A DNA stretch of 64,000 bases from Anolis sagrei (GCF_037176765.1 NC_090023.1:154235663-154299662); one strand, 5' to 3'; counted from the stretch's first letter, positions 9,681 through 21,256 are shown. The notes: generated by a model from the letters alone, not told the origin. Translations and numbers: made by a program.

Positions 9681-9811
9681 CCTTCCACACAGCTGTATCA
9701 AATCCACATTGAACTGGGTCCTATCCCAGTGTGGACTCAGATAACCCAATTCAAAGCAGATATTGTGGTTTACCTGCATTGATATTCCGGGTTATATGGC
9801 TGTGTGGAAGG
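9681..9811. mobile_element. short palindromic MITE
   Basis: The ends form an imperfect inverted repeat (CCTTCCACACAGCTGTAT at left; ATATGGCTGTGTGGAAGG at right). The inner sequence is also partly palindromic (CCAGTGTGGACTCAGATAAC). No coding capacity; the superfamily is not certain. Confidence 0.65.
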
Positions 9812-9865
9812 ACTCTTCATTGCCTGTTACATTGATTAATCGTTTTCTCTCTCTCTCTTTCTGTC

Positions 9866-9916
9866 CCCCCCCCCCCCCCCCCACACACACGCATACTTTT
9901 ATTTATTTATTTATTT
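9866..9916. repeat. poly-C, (CA)n and (TATT)n simple repeats
   Basis: A C run of about 20, then CACACACACG and (TATT)n. The TATT units are the tail of the LINE that follows. Confidence 0.9.
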
Positions 9917-9972
9917 GACTTGTATATCGCTACTCCCAGTTTGGCTCGGAGCGGTTTACAGAAACAAAACAA

Positions 9973-10245
9973 TAGAATCATAGAATCATAGAGTTGGAAG
10001 AGACCTCATGGGCCATCCAGTCCAACCCCCTGCCAAGAAGCAGGAATATTGCATTCAAATTACCCCTGACAGATGGCCACCCAGCCTCTGTTTAAAAGCT
10101 TCCAAAAAGGAGCCTCCACCACACTCCGGGGCAGAGAGTTCCACTGCTGAACGGCTCTCACAGTCAGGAAGTTCTTCCTCATGTTCAGATGGAATCTCCT
10201 CTCTTCTAGTATGAAGCCATTGTTCAGCGTCCTAGTCTCCAGGGA
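9973..10245 (-). mobile_element. CR1 LINE 3' end
   Basis: Begins with the CR1 8-bp-type tail in reverse (TAGAATCATAGAATCATAGA), followed by GTTGGAAGAGACCTCATGGG and GGCCATCCAGTCCAACCCCC. It is inserted in the L2 element. Confidence 0.85.
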
Positions 10246-10481
10246 AGCAGAAAACAATACAATTAGCATTAGAAATAACCATAACAATAACAATAAGCAG
10301 CGAGAACAGGCATAGTCCAGGTTGTTCACCCATTAAAAGCTTGCTGGGAAAGAAAAGTTTTACAGGCTTTCCAAAAAAGCAAGTAGGTCTCGGTTCGAGT
10401 TTCGACCTGCAAGGCATTCCATAAATAAGGGGCTACGATCGAGAAGGCTCTATGCCTAGTAGATGACAAATGATAGGTCCG

Positions 10482-10688
10482 GATGTGGAAGAACTTCCTG
10501 AGTGTGAGAGCCGTTCAGCAGTGGAACCCTTTGCCCCAGAGTGTGGTGGAGGCTCCTTCTTTGGAAGCGTTTAAACAGAGGCTGGATGGCCATCTGTCAG
10601 GGGTGATTTGAATGCAATATTCCTGCTTCTTGGCAGGGGGTTGGACTGGATGGCCCATGAGGTCTCTTCCAACTCTATGATTCTATGC
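10482..10688 (+). mobile_element. CR1 LINE 3' end
   Basis: Same family as the neighbouring minus-strand copy but in + orientation, ending GGTCTCTTCCAACTCTATGA and TTCTATG. It is inserted independently into the same L2. Confidence 0.85.
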
Positions 10689-10989
10689 TAGGGACTGCAA
10701 GCAAATTTTGGTCTTCAGACTGGTGTAATCTCTGGGGTTGGTAGGGGGATAAGCGGGCCCTTAGGTACACCGGCCCCAGACCATATAAGGCCTTAAAGGT
10801 TAGTACTAGCACCTTGAAAGTGATCTAGTACTCAATCGGAAGCCAGTGCAGCTGTTGGAGAATTGGGGTAATACGACACCTCGCTGGCACCCTGGCGAGA
10901 AGACGAGCCGCCTCAGTTTGCACCAGCTTCAGTATCCAGATCACTGACAAAGGAAGGCCAATGTAGAGGGCGTTACAGTAGTCAAGCCT

Positions 10990-11421
10990 CTAGATGATTG
11001 TCGCCTGGATCACCGTAGCCAGGTCGTTCCTAGATAGGTAGGGAGCCAGTCGCCTAGCCTCACGTAGATGGAAAAACGCAGATCTGCTCACAGCAGAGAC
11101 CTGGGCCTCCATTGTGAGCAGCGGGTCCAATAAGACACCAAGACTTTTTACAGAAGGTGATGGACATAGTGTCTCGCCATCCAGGGTAGGCAGCTGGATC
11201 TCCCTCCCACCCGGACGGCCTAGCCAAAGGATCTCTGTCTTCGCTGGGTTCACCCTCAACCTGCTGGCACGCAACCATCCAGTAACGGCCTCAAGGCACT
11301 GATGGAAATTTTCGGGAACGGAGTCCGGCCGGCCCTCCATCCTCAGAATGAGCTGAGTGTCGTCAGCGTACTGGTGGCACTCAAGCCCAAAGCTTCGCAC
11401 CAGTCGGGCAAGTGGTTGCAT
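10990..11421 (-). pseudogene. L2 LINE reverse transcriptase palm fragment
   Basis: A 143-codon open stretch. FGLECHQYADDTQLIL contains the catalytic YADD (residues 18-21), followed by LRASRLRVNPAKTEILWLG, VKSLGVLLDPLLTMEAQV and LAPYLSRNDLATVI, the order seen in L2-clade RT palm and thumb. The protein is partial, with fingers and endonuclease missing and frame breaks on both sides. Confidence 0.85.
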
Positions 11422-11617
11422 GTAGATGTTAAATAACAGAGGGGAGAGAATGGCTCCCTGCGGGACCCCCTTTGAGCTGCTTCCACAGTAACCTTGTAGA
11501 AAACTCCACTGTTGCCTTCCCTTGTACCCAGTAGGGATGTGAAACCCATTAAAAATCGGTTCAAAAGTTATGACAAAACTGGGGGGGGGGGGGCTGGCAT
11601 TTAATTTCTAAAGTGTT

Positions 11618-12145
11618 TATGTCAGCTCCACTGGCTGCCTATCCACTTTTCAGTTCAATTCAAAGTGCTGGTTTTGACCTGTAAAGCTCTATACGGTTCT
11701 GGCCCAGCTTACTTGTCCTAACACATCTGCCTCTACGTCCCACCTCATAATTTAAGATCATCCAGGGAGGCCCTGTTCTCGCTCCCGCCTACATCGCAAA
11801 CGCGTTTTGCTGGGATGAGAGACAGGGCCTTCTCGGCTGTGGCCCCCCGCCTGTGGAACGTGCTTCCAAAGGAAATAAGATCAGCTTCATCCCTCCTGGC
11901 GTTCAGGAAGAAAGTGAAATTGTGGACCAGGCTTTCGGACAGCAGACTTAATTAGCACTTTGGTTGGAAATTGACTGGAATGATGATACAGCTGATGATA
12001 TTGTATTATTGCTTTAATTAATGTTTTGTACTGTTTTAATTAATGCTTTATCTATTTTAATTGTGTCGTATTATTGTAATTGTTTATATTAAGCAGCATC
12101 GAACCGTTGCCGAATGTAAGCCGTCCTGAGTCCCCCTTCCCTCAT
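11618..12145 (+). mobile_element. L2-clade LINE 3' end
   Basis: Encodes an eroded ORF2 end (LHWLPIHFSVQFKVLVLTCKALYGSGP; LWNVLPKEIRS) in + orientation, then an AT-rich 3'UTR and the tail region GTAAGCCGTCCTGAGTCCCC. A G run of about 13 lies just before it at 11581. Confidence 0.8.
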
Positions 12146-12289
12146 TTTAAAAACTATTGGGAGTGAAATATGCCACAATGGTAGACTACATTTACCAGTG
12201 TTAGCCCACCAAATTTCAGAATGTTTCACATATCCATGGATTTTTGGGAAATTTTCAAACTTTTATTTTAAAAAACCCCTACAAGATGC
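12146..12289. other. short segment between L2 copies, unclassified
   Basis: Contains TTCAGAATGTTTCACATATC, loosely repeated at 12950 (GTTTCAGAAAGATTCACACA). The two segments may belong to one DNA element into which the L2 at 12290 inserted. Confidence 0.35.
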
Positions 12290-12897
12290 TATCTATGGCT
12301 GCCAATAAACTTCTGAACCCAATTCAAAGTGCAGGTTATCACCTATAAAGCCCAACACTTTGGGTCCAACCTAACTTTGAGCCCGCATCTCCTTCTATGA
12401 TCCGGCATGGGCTTTGAGATCTGCTGGGGAGGCCCTTCTTTCAGTCCCACCATCATCTCAAGCATGGTTGGTGGGGACGAGAGAGAAGGCCTTCTCAGTG
12501 GTGTCCCTCCGGCTCTGGAATGCCTTCCCTAGAGTGATCAGGTTAGCCCCCATTTCCAAACATTTCAGGCTAGTTTAAAAACATGGCTCGTCAGGCAGGC
12601 TTTTGACTCTGTGTAATCTATGGTCAGATTGAGGATTCAACAACTACTTACTCCAGCACTTTGATTTGTTAATTGTGGATAGCCAGCCTCATTCACAAGT
12701 TCTACTGTGTTTTGGGAACTTTTCAATTTTATCATATGAGGTGAAGTTGTTTTTAGACTTCTGTTGATGTTTTATATGCTATGTATTGTCTGCTTTATTT
12801 GTGGCACTTCAAAGTGCATCTGTGACCCGCCCTGAGTCCCTTCGGGGAGATGGTGGCTTGGTATAAATAAAAGATGATGATGATGGTGGTGGTGATC
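12290..12897 (+). mobile_element. L2-clade LINE 3' end
   Basis: ORF2-end remnant (GGACGAGAGAGAAGGCCTTC region), 3'UTR, conserved tail GACCCGCCCTGAGTCCCTTC, and a (GAT)n/(GGT)n microsatellite tail at 12871-12897. Related copy at 49850. Confidence 0.8.
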
Positions 12898-13811
12898 TAC
12901 TTGGATTTTATGTACAATGCACAAGATAACCAGGGCATCAATCCCCAGAAGTTTCAGAAAGATTCACACATCTACAGATTTTTAAGGAATTTAAAAAGTT
13001 TAGACAAAAACAATTTATCTCCCTAAAAAGCGACAACAGCAATTCCCTTGAATGTCTGTTTGTCTTTATGGCACACAACCACATAACTTCAATTTAGCAC
13101 AGATTTATACTTACTTTAGTCCTCTTTGCAGATTCAATAATTTTATTTATTATTATTAGACTGACTCTAAACGGCTGGCTGCTGCAGCCCTCATTTGGGC
13201 TTTCTGATCCTGAGCACTGCATTCTGGGAAATGTAGTTTAAGGCAGGGCCTTTTGCATTTTCTGCTACTGGGGGCCTTTCGTTCCCAAACTTCATGTCTA
13301 AGAATGCTGTGTTCAGTCTCCTACCCAAGCCTGCTTGGCCCGTCCCCTTATGGGGGCCTTATGGCAATCAGGTCAAATGAAAAGGATTGGTTTTTAAAAC
13401 ACTTTATGTTCTCTTGGCTTTACCAAACTTGCTTGATGCTTATACTGAAAATTAAACTGACCTTAGGAGGCACCTGAATATTACAGAATCTTAACAAAAA
13501 TGATTGGTAAGTGTTTCAATTCCTAAATCCCACCACTTTTCCAGCATGTTTCTAATATTGATTCATATGCACAAATCTAACAAATGTGATCCATTTTTTT
13601 AAAAAAGCAAACATTTTCCCACTTCTAGTACCCAGCAGTTATTTAACATCATTCAGGATCACTCCTTTGTGTATATAATAGGGTGTGTGTTTGTCTCACC
13701 ACTTATTTTTCCTTTTCTTTCTTTCTTTTGCCCACTTTTCGACTTGGAGAGTTTCTCTTCAGGACTTCTTTCTCTAGACCACAGCTTCTTACACGATGTG
13801 TTGTGGAAGGC
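12898..13811. other. no gene seen
   Basis: AT-rich intronic sequence. The words GCATTCTGGGAAATGTAGTT at 13220 suggest a fragment of a DNA element. Nothing else is recognised. Confidence 0.4.
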
Positions 13812-14074
13812 ATTTATGGCCAAAATCACTGGGTTGCTGTGGTTTCTTTAGACTATATCACCATGTTCCAGTAGCATTTCTCCTGACTTTTGGGCTGCAT
13901 CAGTAGCAAGCTTCCTCAGAGATTTGTTCAGAGTCAGTTGGAAATGAGGCAGTTGGAGTGTCTGTGGAATGTCTAGGGTGGTCTGTTTGAAGCAAGTGTG
14001 AATTAAACTTTACCGCTTGAGACACTTGTCTGTTTGAAGCAAGTATGAATTAAACTTTACCGCTTGAGACACTT
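13812..14074. mobile_element. old Penelope-like remnant with a 47-bp tandem duplication
   Basis: 13812-13920 is a diverged pseudo-LTR (TTATGGCCAAAATCACTGGG; ACCATGTTCCAGTAGCATTT; CCTCAGAGATT). The following piece resembles the non-coding part next to the terminal repeat in the 52618 copy. A 47-bp unit (13981-14027) is repeated once (14028-14074) with one base change. Confidence 0.6.
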
Positions 14075-14094
14075 TTCAGTCCAATAAATGTTTA

Positions 14095-14096
<2 letters not shown>

Positions 14097-14135
<39 letters not shown>
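14097..14135. repeat. (AT)n microsatellite
   Basis: About 19 AT units directly before a BovB 3' end. Confidence 0.95.
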
Positions 14136-14136
<1 letters not shown>

Positions 14137-14262
14137 TATCCTTGAAGTGACTGGATTGACCTTGAAGGAGCTGGGGGTGGTGATGACCGACAGGGAGCTC
14201 TGGCTTGGACTGGTCCATGAAGTCATGAAGAGTCGGAAACGACTCAAGGAATGAACAATATT
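14136..14262 (+). mobile_element. BovB (RTE) LINE 3' fragment
   Basis: Matches the last 125 bp of the BovB copy at 19353-20322 (GGTATCCTTGAAGTGACTGG; GACAGGGAGCTCTGGCTTGG; GAGTCGGAAACGACTCAAGG). It is severely 5' truncated. Confidence 0.85.
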
Positions 14263-14401
14263 TTAAATTCATTGTAGACACAAGTAGAGTAATACAAATC
14301 TCAATAATGGAATTCCACTTACATTTTAACTTAGTATAATGTAACTGATTTACTTAACCTCACCAATCCGGATTCCACACTTGTATCCAGCAATTTTTCG
14401 C

Positions 14402-14424
14402 TCCCCCCCCCCCCCCCCCCCCCC
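14402..14424. repeat. poly-C run
   Basis: An uninterrupted run of about 22 C. The surrounding 14263-14873 holds no other recognisable feature. Confidence 0.9.
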
Positions 14425-14873
14425 GGAACAATTGTATCTTCAATTTGAGTATTATTTGAATTGATCTATCATGAAGAGAGTGTGATTTAGTTCTTTATCA
14501 TTTTCTTTTCCCTTTTACTCTAGCTAACAGAGTTCCCCATTTCATGTCCCAGTTCTTCTTCCTTAATCCTGTTATGTATTTCATCCTTCTTTCAAATATA
14601 TAATCCTGGAGCATACAGCGTACAGTCTGCTAAATATTCAAACCATTTTTTAATTTCCCATTTTCCTGCTCTTTCCAGCCCAGAGCTACTGTTGCTTAGG
14701 TCGTTTCTATCATATGTTTTATGGGATATCTGCCCATTTGTTGTGCTCCTTTTGCCCTAATTTTCTGTATTAAAAAAAATCTCTTTTATTTTATTCTGCT
14801 CTACTTTTTGTCCTAATAGTTCTTCCATCTCTTTCTTTATTTTATAGTAACATTTTGTCACTTGTCACAATTA

Positions 14874-14983
14874 AACTTTTTTTTTTGTCGTGTCAAGAGC
14901 GACTTGAGAAAGTGCAAGTAGCTTTAGGTGTGAGAGAATTGGCCGTCTGCAAGGACGTTGCCCAGGGGACGCCCAGATGTTTT
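14874..14983 (-). repeat. tRNA-derived SINE 3' half
   Basis: Reversed tail TTTTTTTTTTGTCGTGTCAA followed by GGTGTGAGAGAATTGGCCGT and GTTGCCCAGGGGACGCCCAG. This is the 3' half of the SINE seen complete at 60432 and 63681. Confidence 0.8.
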
Positions 14984-15897
14984 TTGATATTTTATAATCC
15001 TTGACAGTTACACTACTTATGCATAAAAGAGCCAATGTTTACATGACCCCAGGTATATAGGTATCTAAAAGAGGTATAGAAATAAAACATTTACTGATAA
15101 CAATTCAGCATTTGTGAGGCTTGCTAAACTGGTTGATTTTCCTTTTTGTGGAGTACAGCTGAAGTATTTTCTGCAGATTTTGGTAAATATCTAGGTGGCA
15201 TTTTACTGTTGCCAAATTTTTCATGACACTAACATTGATCTAAGGGGACCCTTTTTGGTGTTGGGACAGCTTAAGAAGCAGTGCTCTAAAAGGCAGGCTT
15301 GAAATCTAAAAGGGTAAATAAATGGTATGTTGGACCATGTCTGTTCCTAAGAGGTATGTTTAGAGCCATAGAACTTTTAAAATTTCTAGGGTAGACAATG
15401 TGTGGCCAAATGTGGGCCATGCCTTCTCCGGACTGCTCTTGTTCTGTGGAAGGAAAAGCTGAGTTGCCACTATTGAAAGCCTCCAGAAGTGGCACCACAT
15501 ATTTTAAATTGGTCGTAGCCACCCACAGACCCTATTAAAAGACCAATTTTCCAACAGCAGAAGAGGACTTCCAGCCATGCCTGCTTTTAGGGGTGACATT
15601 TTAGCACTCTGTGCCCCCATTGGACAAAAAGGGTGTTCCTTCAGGTTTGTCAATGCAGAAACTTTGTTTTTTCTGGCCTAAGGTTTGATCACTCATTTGT
15701 AGGGGTGCTGTTTTTTTTTAAAAAAATAAAGTGTTATGTGAGGGCATGTAGTGGTTGGATGCTGATTTTCAGTTTTTACAAATGAATCAAATGAGATGGC
15801 AAAATACAGCTGAGAAACACAATTTGAAAATCTTTGGCTCATATTTCATCTTTGCTATGAACTTTCTAAGTCAGTTGCCTGAGAATCTGGAACCAGT
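14984..15897. other. intron 1, no feature recognised
   Basis: Unique-looking AT-rich sequence without coding signal. Confidence 0.45.
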
Positions 15898-16063
15898 GAG
15901 ATGTAGTGGTTTGTTAGACCATAGTTCAAGTATCCGCTCAGCCATAGAAACCCACCGAGTGTATGTTGGGCATGTCATGCTCTCTTGGCTTTAGCAAAAG
16001 GCAAACTCTTCTGAATAAATCTTGCCAAGGCTGCCATAAGTCAGAAACAAAGACACACAACAA
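15898..16063 (+). repeat. tRNA-derived SINE (squamate type)
   Basis: A-box region ATGTAGTGGTTTGTTAGACC, B-box region AGTTCAAGTATCCGCTCAGC, then CCATAAGTCAGAAACAAAGA and an ACACACAACAA tail. Confidence 0.8.
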
Positions 16064-16080
16064 GTCTAAGGAAAGGACAG

Positions 16081-16390
16081 AGGCCTTTCTACACAATTGT
16101 AGTACTGTGATTCTGCCCTAACTTTTATGGCTGCATATTATGGAATTCTCACATTTGTAGTTTGATGAGGAACTACTGCTCTCTTGTTGAGAATTGTAAA
16201 TATCCCTCCCAAAACTAGAAATCTTAGCATTTGATATAATCCCACTTAATTCTCTAGTGTAGTGTTTCTCAAACTCTGCTCCTCCAGGTATTCTGGACTT
16301 CAGATCACAGAAATCCCAGCCAGCTTACCAGCTATTAGGAATTGTGGGAGCTGAAGTCCAAAACATCTGCTCTAGTGTGAAAGGTCCTTG
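16081..16390. mobile_element. palindromic MITE carrying a hAT insertion
   Basis: Outer ends AGGCCTTTCTACACAATTGT and TGTGAAAGGTCCTTGG suggest a MITE like the one at 9681. Its right part is split by a hAT element at 16260-16369. Confidence 0.5.
16260..16369. mobile_element. short hAT element with 8-bp target duplication
   Basis: Foldback sequence: CTGGACTTCAGATCACAGAA pairs with the later GGAGCTGAAGTCCA, around CCAGCCAGCTTACCAGCTAT. It is flanked by exact copies of CTCTAGTG (16252-16259 and 16370-16377). Eight-bp duplications are the hAT signature. Confidence 0.75.
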
Positions 16391-19340
16391 GGGCAGCCCT
16401 CGACCTCTAGAATATGGGGACAATCATATCAAGAACATTGGAAGATGCTTTATACTCATTCAGATCATTAGTTCATATAACTCAGTATTTTCAGCACTGA
16501 CAGCATCTCTTCAAGATTTTTGGGGAGGATTCCTTCCTAGACCATTTGGAGATCTCTGATTATTGCCTTATGGCCTACCATCCAGTTACTAACCAGATGT
16601 AGCTTTTAAAGTTGTGTTTAGAGTGGTATGGGAGACTGCTGTTTTTCATGTGAACCAAAGCACTGTATAATTATTGGTGTTCATAATGAACACCGATGTT
16701 GATTTTAAAATTCGGGTTGTATGTAGTTACGACCCACTGCTAAGACTGTTAAAATCTGTGGCAACTTCTATGAATGAAAAAATGAAGGAGATGATTTGCA
16801 GCCTCTTTCACCACCATCATAGGGTTCCTCTGTCCACTGGAAAAGATGTGGGGAGATTTAAAGGCCTGCAAAGGAGAGGCAAAATAATCAAAAACAAAGA
16901 GGTTTTTGTAGAGACACAATGTTTATCATTCTTTTCTCCTGTCAGAAGATATGAATGGCTGTAATACTCCTGGTAGTGAATCTGTTGAAGTGGGACGTAT
17001 GAGTATGTGGCTTCCAACAGTATCTGGAAGGACACAAGTTGCACACATCTGATGTAGCATGTTGACTCCTTGTTTTGCCAAGTTTCCAGGGATTCTTATT
17101 CCCAAATTGAGATAAACTTGGGGCATCCTTTTATGCTAACCCATCCTGCCATTTTTGTCTGAAACAAATGAGGTAAAAGTGAACCACAAATACAAGTTGT
17201 AGCATTTGGCTTAAGTCTGCAGCATAGATTAAAGTAACACAATGATCCATTTTTACAAACAAATTTCTAAAACCACATACAACACAGATGCTTGTTGCTT
17301 TAGTGCATTAAAGCCTCTTTTTAGTAACATTTGAAGTATGCCACACTTTCCCCCCTGCTTTTACAGAAAATATGTACCGTACCTAAATAATTGCTACAGC
17401 TGCGTTTTCTGCTTGTAGAAGATAAATCTCTGTTTTGATCTGAACTATTTTTGAAGAAAAAAGAACCACGGATATAGAAACAAATTCTGGACACTTCTGA
17501 ACAATGTTAGACTCAAGTATTTGATCATATTATGAGAGTCAAAATCTTGGTTATCTTGCTCTCATACAAAGACACTGTTGAACAGATAGACATTGGATGG
17601 AACTTGTCCTTTATAATTAAGAGGCAACAAGTGGGTTATTTGTGCATTCGCTTCTTGCTTGTAAATTATCAGCAAAGAGAATAGGATCCTTTTAAAACTC
17701 TTTTTTAAAAAAATCTTCAGAAATACTGTGACAAGCAATAGTTTAATCACAATATTTTTTATACATGATTTGATGAGGAACACAGACATGGCCACATCAA
17801 CCATGATGTAATATATTGTGCAACATGGCATAGACACCACTGCTCCATAAAAAAAAATCTACAAAGTGGTCATGGTTTGGTGTTGCATCTGAACATTTAA
17901 ATATGATTTTAATAAACCTGAATGAGGTTACTGACTCAGAATGTGAAATTACATCTGAGATGTACTCATGTTCCCACACAACAGGCAAAAGTGAGAAAAA
18001 TGTTTCCAAGATGAAAGGAAGCACATAGTTCCATACCTTCCTTCTGAGTAATTTAAACAAATGCTTGTTATGATTACATCAAGCCTTGTAAACTATTTAA
18101 CTTGCAAATAGTTTAAAGTTAGTAGCGCTGCATAATGTATTTAAAAGTAAGGAAACCTCTTTATTGACAGCAAAGAATATATTCATACAATATTGCGCAT
18201 TGTGCTTAGGAGAAGCAATGGATATTTTCAAGTGCTCTGTGCATGTATACATTGAAAACATTTAATATATGTAATGCAAAATGTTGTTAGTCTATCTTTT
18301 GCAGTGGAGAGTTCTAGTATTAATTATGGAAGAATTTCTACTTTTCATGCTTTTAGATCCAAAATAGAATGTACCGTATATATTTTCCCCAAACCAAAAA
18401 CGTTTATTGCTGAAGTAGTACATACAGCATTGTAACTGAGAATCTAACTAGGCAACTTGAAAAAATCAGCTATATTTCCCACAACATCCACAAACCTGCC
18501 AAATTGTATGGCTGTATTGGAATCTTTGCTTTTATGACATGTGTGCACTGTGAGACACATGTTAGATGGATTAAAGAGGGAATTCCAAAGTTGACTAGCT
18601 CAATCTAGAGTAATTTAATAGTTAACATAAATCCTGTGGTAAGTTACTTTTGGATTGATTTGTTAAACATTCAGCATTGTAGTCAATGTATTGCTTTAAG
18701 GCAAACCAGAAGTGCTGTCTGTTTATTTGCTGCTGAATGATATTCCAGGCCTGTCTCTGAAATTTGCAGATTTTCTAGCTGCCCTTCGTCTTCGTGTCAT
18801 ATTGTCTTAGGTATGACCACTCCAGGATAACGTGGCAGTGCTTATGTTGTATATGATGCTATCCCAGCCTTCACAGTATGTTCAGTCATGGCTTTAGGCA
18901 CAGATAATGGTTAAGTTCAACTGTTTTTGGCATTTGATGCCATTGTTTGTTTTTGTTTAGTTCGGCCTGTTTGGTTTAAGGAGTAACCATTAGTTCCAGG
19001 GCTTCATGGAACCTGTTGTAGTATACAATATGTGCTCAAAGCATCTATGTTATTTGCTTGTTTCAGAAACAGCATGCATGCTGGAAAATCAACCTTAATG
19101 ATACAGGAGGATTTAAAAATTCATCCTTTTGCAATTTGATTTTTTTTGACATCTCAGCATAGGTGTTTCTATTAGGAGTGGCTGCAGTAGAAGGCAATAC
19201 TGTGTCTTCAGCCATATTTTTTCTCCCATAGCTCAGCTGATAGTGGACATCCCTCAGATAAGAGGGAAGTGTTAGGAGTTGAGGGGTGCCAAACCTAAAG
19301 GCTAGCTTAACACCATTTCCCTAAGCTTTATCTGGTCAGT
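16391..19340. other. intron 1, no gene or repeat recognised
   Basis: Nearly 3 kb of AT-rich, apparently single-copy sequence. Open frames are short and overlapping and show no domain. Low repeat content here could mean conserved regulatory sequence, which cannot be judged from one genome. Confidence 0.45.
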
Positions 19341-19352
19341 ATGTAATCTGCC
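19341..19352. repeat. BovB target-site duplication, left copy
   Basis: ATGTAATCTGCC, identical to 20323-20334. Confidence 0.9.
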
Positions 19353-20322
19353 AAGTCGCAACAGTAAGGACTGACCACGGAACAACAGACTGGTTCAAGA
19401 TTGGGAAAGGCGTCCGGCAAGGCTGCATACTCTCACCCAACCTATTCAACTTGTATGCAGAACACATCATGCGATGTGCGGGGCTGGATGAATGCAAAGC
19501 TGGGGTGAAAATTGCTGGAAGAAACATTAACAACCTCAGATATGCAGATGACACCACTCTGATGGCCGAAAGCGAGGAGGAGCTGAGGAGCCTTCTAATC
19601 AAGGTGAAAGAAGAAAGCGCAAAAGCCGGGTTGCAGCTAAACGTCAAAAAAACCAAGATTATGGCAACAAGAATGATTGACAACTGGAAAATAGAGGGAG
19701 AAACCGTGGAGGCCGTGACAGACTTTATATTTCTAGGTGCAAAGATTACTGCAGATGCAGACTGTGGCCAGGAAATCAGAAGACGCTTACTTCTTGGGAG
19801 GAGAGCAATGTCCAGTCTCGATAAAATAGTGAAGAGTAGAGACATCAGACTGGCAACAAAGATCCGCCTAGTCAAAGCCATGGTATTCCCTGTAGTCACC
19901 TACGGATGTGAGAGCTGGACCTTAGGGAAGGCTGAGCGAAGGAAGATCGATGCTTTTGAGCTGTGGTGTTGGAGGAAAGTTCTGAGAGTGCCTTGGACTG
20001 CGAGAAGATCCAACCAGTCCATCCTCCAGGAAATAAAGCCCGACTGCTCACTGGAGGGAAAGATACTAGAGACAAAGTTGAAGTACTTTGGCCACATCAT
20101 GAGGAGACAGGAAAGCCTAGAGAAGACAATTATGCTGGGGAAAGTGGAAGGCAAAAGGAAGAGGGGCCGACCAAGGACAAGATGGATGGATGGCATCCTT
20201 GAAGTGACTGGACTGACCTTGAAGGAGCTGGGCATGGTGACGGCCGACAGGGAGCTCTGGCGTGGGCTGGTCCATGAGGTCACGAAGAGTCGGAGACGAC
20301 TGAACGAATGAACAACAACAAC
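19353..20322 (+). mobile_element. BovB (RTE-clade) LINE, 5' truncated, young
   Basis: A 970-bp insertion holding the C-terminal third of BovB ORF2 and the short 3' end GTCGGAGACGACTGAACGAA followed by (ACA)n. Identical 12-bp flanking duplications and a frame still open throughout show that it is recent relative to the other LINEs here. BovB is a LINE known to have moved horizontally among squamates, ruminants and others. This copy lies in sense orientation in CSGALNACT2 intron 1. Confidence 0.95.
19355..20311 (+). pseudogene. BovB ORF2 C-terminal portion (reverse transcriptase palm onward)
   Basis: An unbroken frame of 318 codons from the insertion's left edge to a TGA at 20309-20311. It starts in the RT fingers (HGTTDWFKIGKGVRQGCILSP), continues through LRYADDTTLMAESEEEL with the catalytic YADD, then LNVKKTKIMAT, VTYGCESWTLGKAERRKIDAFELWCWRKVLRV and KYFGHIMRRQESLEKTIMLG, and ends in the typical RTE C-terminus GKRKRGRPRTRWMDGI ... 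TKSRRRLNE. The N-terminal AP endonuclease and the first part of the RT are missing, so the piece is dead as a retrotransposon although its remaining frame is intact. Confidence 0.92.
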
Positions 20323-20334
20323 ATGTAATCTGCC
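20323..20334. repeat. BovB target-site duplication, right copy
   Basis: ATGTAATCTGCC, a perfect match to 19341-19352. Confidence 0.9.
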
Positions 20335-21256
20335 CTACAGCATGAAACTTCGGGTTGGAATACATTGAAACAACAAAGTATAGATGGAAATGGTTACCTG
20401 AAGGCAGAGGCTAGAATCCTTCTGAAAGCATAAAACACATTTAAAAATCAGCTAGTGATCATATTTGGCCTCCCATGTTTCCCTTTGGAAAACATTCTGT
20501 ACATTCATATTGAAAAATGGTTTATTGTCTCAGTATTCTTCTGGCCAAATAATGAAGTTTTTGACTTGTGCTGGATAACAGTGAGAATGTGCCATTCATC
20601 ATCTTGCTGACATCCAGTGGCAGTGAAATTTGGAGGAAGGGCTCTTGTTAGGGTACAGAACAAGCCAGCTTCTGTGATAGGAAGCAATCATTCATACTGC
20701 CACAGACCAAACTGTTCCTCAGTAAAATTGTGGGTTATATAGTTATTACTAAGTGCAATAATGCATCCTGAAAGGTGTGTGTTCTGTCTTGCTGTTGCAC
20801 AAAGAGAGTAGTAACGGAATAACTCCATGGCTGACACTGGTGCTAGTGTTTGGGCATCAGTGGGTGTTTGTGTTATTCTGAATGTTGAATACACCTGTAA
20901 GGTACTTGGCATAGAGAAGGGGGTGAAGTAACAGATGTCTACATGGCTTGTTTTTAAAGTAACATTCAGGGAGGCACTCTTTTTATAAAACATCTCTTAT
21001 GGTGGAGATTCTTTCCAAACAGGTAACGTTTCCAAGACTGGAGAATGAGATTTGTTTTGTGATGGGGGAAATTACAAACATTGAACCCTTCCCCATGACT
21101 TCAAATATTATATCTAAAAGAAAAGCTTTCCCCCTTGATTCTACTGATTGTGCAAAGGGTGGTTTTGGAACAGGCAAAATAGTGCTTCCTAAAAGCTCTT
21201 CTCAATGCCCTGGTGGCTGCTTTCAGGCTTTGGAAGTCCTTCCACAAGTAGATTTA
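20335..21256. other. intron 1, no feature recognised
   Basis: Unique-looking sequence with no coding signal. Confidence 0.45.

Larger units (their letters stand above)
9897..11530 (-). mobile_element. L2-clade LINE, 5' truncated, with two CR1 insertions
   Basis: The tail (TATT)n and 3' sequence GCTACTCCCAGTTTGGCTCGG lie at 9897-9972. The 3'UTR resumes at 10246-10481 and the ORF2 from 10689 to about 11530. Two CR1 ends interrupt it (9973-10245 minus, 10482-10688 plus). Truncation on the right is within the RT domain, just upstream of the palm. Confidence 0.8.

Noticed and set aside
10060-10329. Small frames such as 10008-10214 (+) and 10060-10329 (-).
   Set aside because: They read through CR1 ends and L2 UTR; no protein-level signal.
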